Assembly (NCBI GenBank): GCA_052386775.1
Contig: JBQTJV010000002.1
Span: forward strand, 1-49,154
Length of the DNA: 49,154 nucleotides
Direction of reading: 5' to 3'
Origin: DSOT01 sp052386775
Lineage (GTDB): Bacteria > Pseudomonadota > Gammaproteobacteria > Burkholderiales > SG8-41
A program made the translations under genes and the position numbers. Under the pieces are notes generated by a model. The model was not told the DNA's origin and did not search any database. It saw only the letters and a list, made by a program, of their open reading frames with translations. Position 1 is the first letter of the stretch. Each line of letters opens with the position of its first letter. Of this stretch, positions 48,583 to 49,154 are shown piece by piece.

Positions 48583-48999
48583 GTGAGCAAGAACGAACTT
48601 TTCCTCTATGGTCTTTTCTTCGTCGGCTTCCTGCTGTTCAACTATTTCATGCAGCAGGTAGCGAAACGCGCGCGGGAACGGCAGGAGCAGGCGCAGCAGC
48701 CGGAAGCGGCACCGGTACCGGAAGATGAGGCGCTGGAACCGTTATGGGGGCGCGTTCCACAGGACGCTTTTCCGCAGCCGGCTGCGCGTGTCGAGCCGGC
48801 CCGCCGCGTAGAGACCGTTGCCGCGCAGCCCGCGCCTTCACCACGATACCTCGGGCCCAAAGCACTGTTCGGCTCCCGGCAGGCGCTGCGCCATGCCGTC
48901 ATCGTCATGACGGTACTCGGGCCATGCCGGGCGCTTCAGCCGCACGACCAGCATGAAGGCGGGCCCGCCCCGGGCGGCGCCGCCCAGAACCTGTCCTGA
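48583..48999 (+). CDS. Small single-pass membrane protein in the nfeD-floA operon
   Basis: A 138-aa protein: one N-terminal membrane helix (LFLYGLFFVGFLLFNYFMQQ, about residues 6-25), a basic and Gln-rich juxtamembrane part, a Pro/Ala-rich linker, and a short C-terminal motif (RQALRHAVIVMTVLGPCRAL) that looks conserved. GTG start 6 bp after floA. The length and position suggest an accessory factor of the microdomain proteins. Family not recognised with certainty. The last 155 bases of the window (49000-49154) show nothing I can support. Confidence 0.7.
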   Translation: MSKNELFLYGLFFVGFLLFNYFMQQVAKRARERQEQAQQPEAAPVPEDEALEPLWGRVPQDAFPQPAARVEPARRVETVAAQPAPSPRYLGPKALFGSRQALRHAVIVMTVLGPCRALQPHDQHEGGPAPGGAAQNLS

Positions 49000-49154
49000 C
49001 GATTGGCGCCCCCCGGGCGGCGTTACAGAGGTTCTAGCCAGCTCCTTCAAAGAAGCTGAGTGTCAGGCGGCATTCAAGTATGCGGAGAAGACGCAGCCAT
49101 CGTTCCGGTTGGGAACTGACGCACCTTCGACAAAAAGGCTACACTGATACGCGA

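Noticed and set aside
1..49154. CRISPR arrays, tRNA or rRNA genes, insertion sequences
   Set aside because: No regularly spaced repeats, no tRNA-like cloverleaf with a CCA end, no transposase motif and no terminal inverted repeats were found by reading both strands.

Overview
The window is GC-rich, almost fully coding bacterial DNA without rRNA, tRNA, CRISPR or recognisable insertion sequences. Its content points to a soil or aquatic betaproteobacterium near the Burkholderiales (Bordetella/Cupriavidus-like). The main reason is a large expansion of Bug/TctC-type periplasmic substrate-binding proteins: twelve genes in 49 kb, with no TctA or TctB membrane subunit in the window. Most of the other genes look like peripheral catabolism of small carboxylates: aconitase/isopropylmalate-dehydratase-like hydratases, a maleate-isomerase/arylmalonate-decarboxylase-like protein, acyl-CoA dehydrogenase, aldehyde dehydrogenase, Gfo/Idh/MocA oxidoreductases, carboxymuconolactone-decarboxylase-like proteins, VOC proteins, SDR and GST.

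Layout. 1-3.7 kb (+): aldehyde dehydrogenase, exported YVTN beta-propeller, LD-carboxypeptidase. 6.4-3.8 kb (-): a run of metallo-beta-lactamase-fold protein, YCII protein, BNR/Asp-box propeller and a MoaD/ThiS-type ubiquitin-like protein ending in Gly-Gly. 6.5-11.4 kb (+): Bug, oxidoreductase, Bug, dehydratase large subunit, dehydratase small subunit. 11.6-14.7 kb (-): TPR lipoprotein and a second, unpaired dehydratase large subunit, divergent from two Bug genes (14.8-16.8 kb, +). 20.4-16.8 kb (-): Bug, esterase, FRG-domain protein, GST. 20.5-23.3 kb: GlcG/HbpS-like protein, oxidoreductase, nitronate monooxygenase. 28.6-23.3 kb (-): acyl-CoA dehydrogenase, Bug, VOC, Bug, maleate-isomerase-like protein, Bug, with start/stop overlaps. 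28.8-36.3 kb: mixed accessory genes (DUF1080 lipoprotein, second YCII protein, Ser/Gly-rich lipoprotein, tandem CMD protein, SDR plus Bug, VOC, NHL propeller). 37.4-40.7 kb: Bug, ATP-grasp, and a LysR gene divergent from a Bug gene. 40.7-46.2 kb: a scarred region with a decayed CMD copy, an antitoxin remnant, an intact VapBC-type pair, an intact CMD gene, TauE/SafE and MFS transporters, a Bug gene and a decayed TauE/SafE copy. 46.2-49.0 kb (+): NfeD membrane protease, flotillin-like FloA and a small membrane protein.

How the genes may work together (inference). Each Bug protein would capture one organic anion in the periplasm. Transport would use a TctAB pair encoded elsewhere, or the protein may only sense the ligand. 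The adjacent enzymes would then act on that compound, so the region reads as a set of small 'one binding protein plus one or two enzymes' modules. The most unusual parts are the operon with the Gly-Gly-ending ubiquitin-like protein and Asp-box propeller, the hydratases and isomerase with altered active-site motifs, and the FRG protein inside a catabolic operon.
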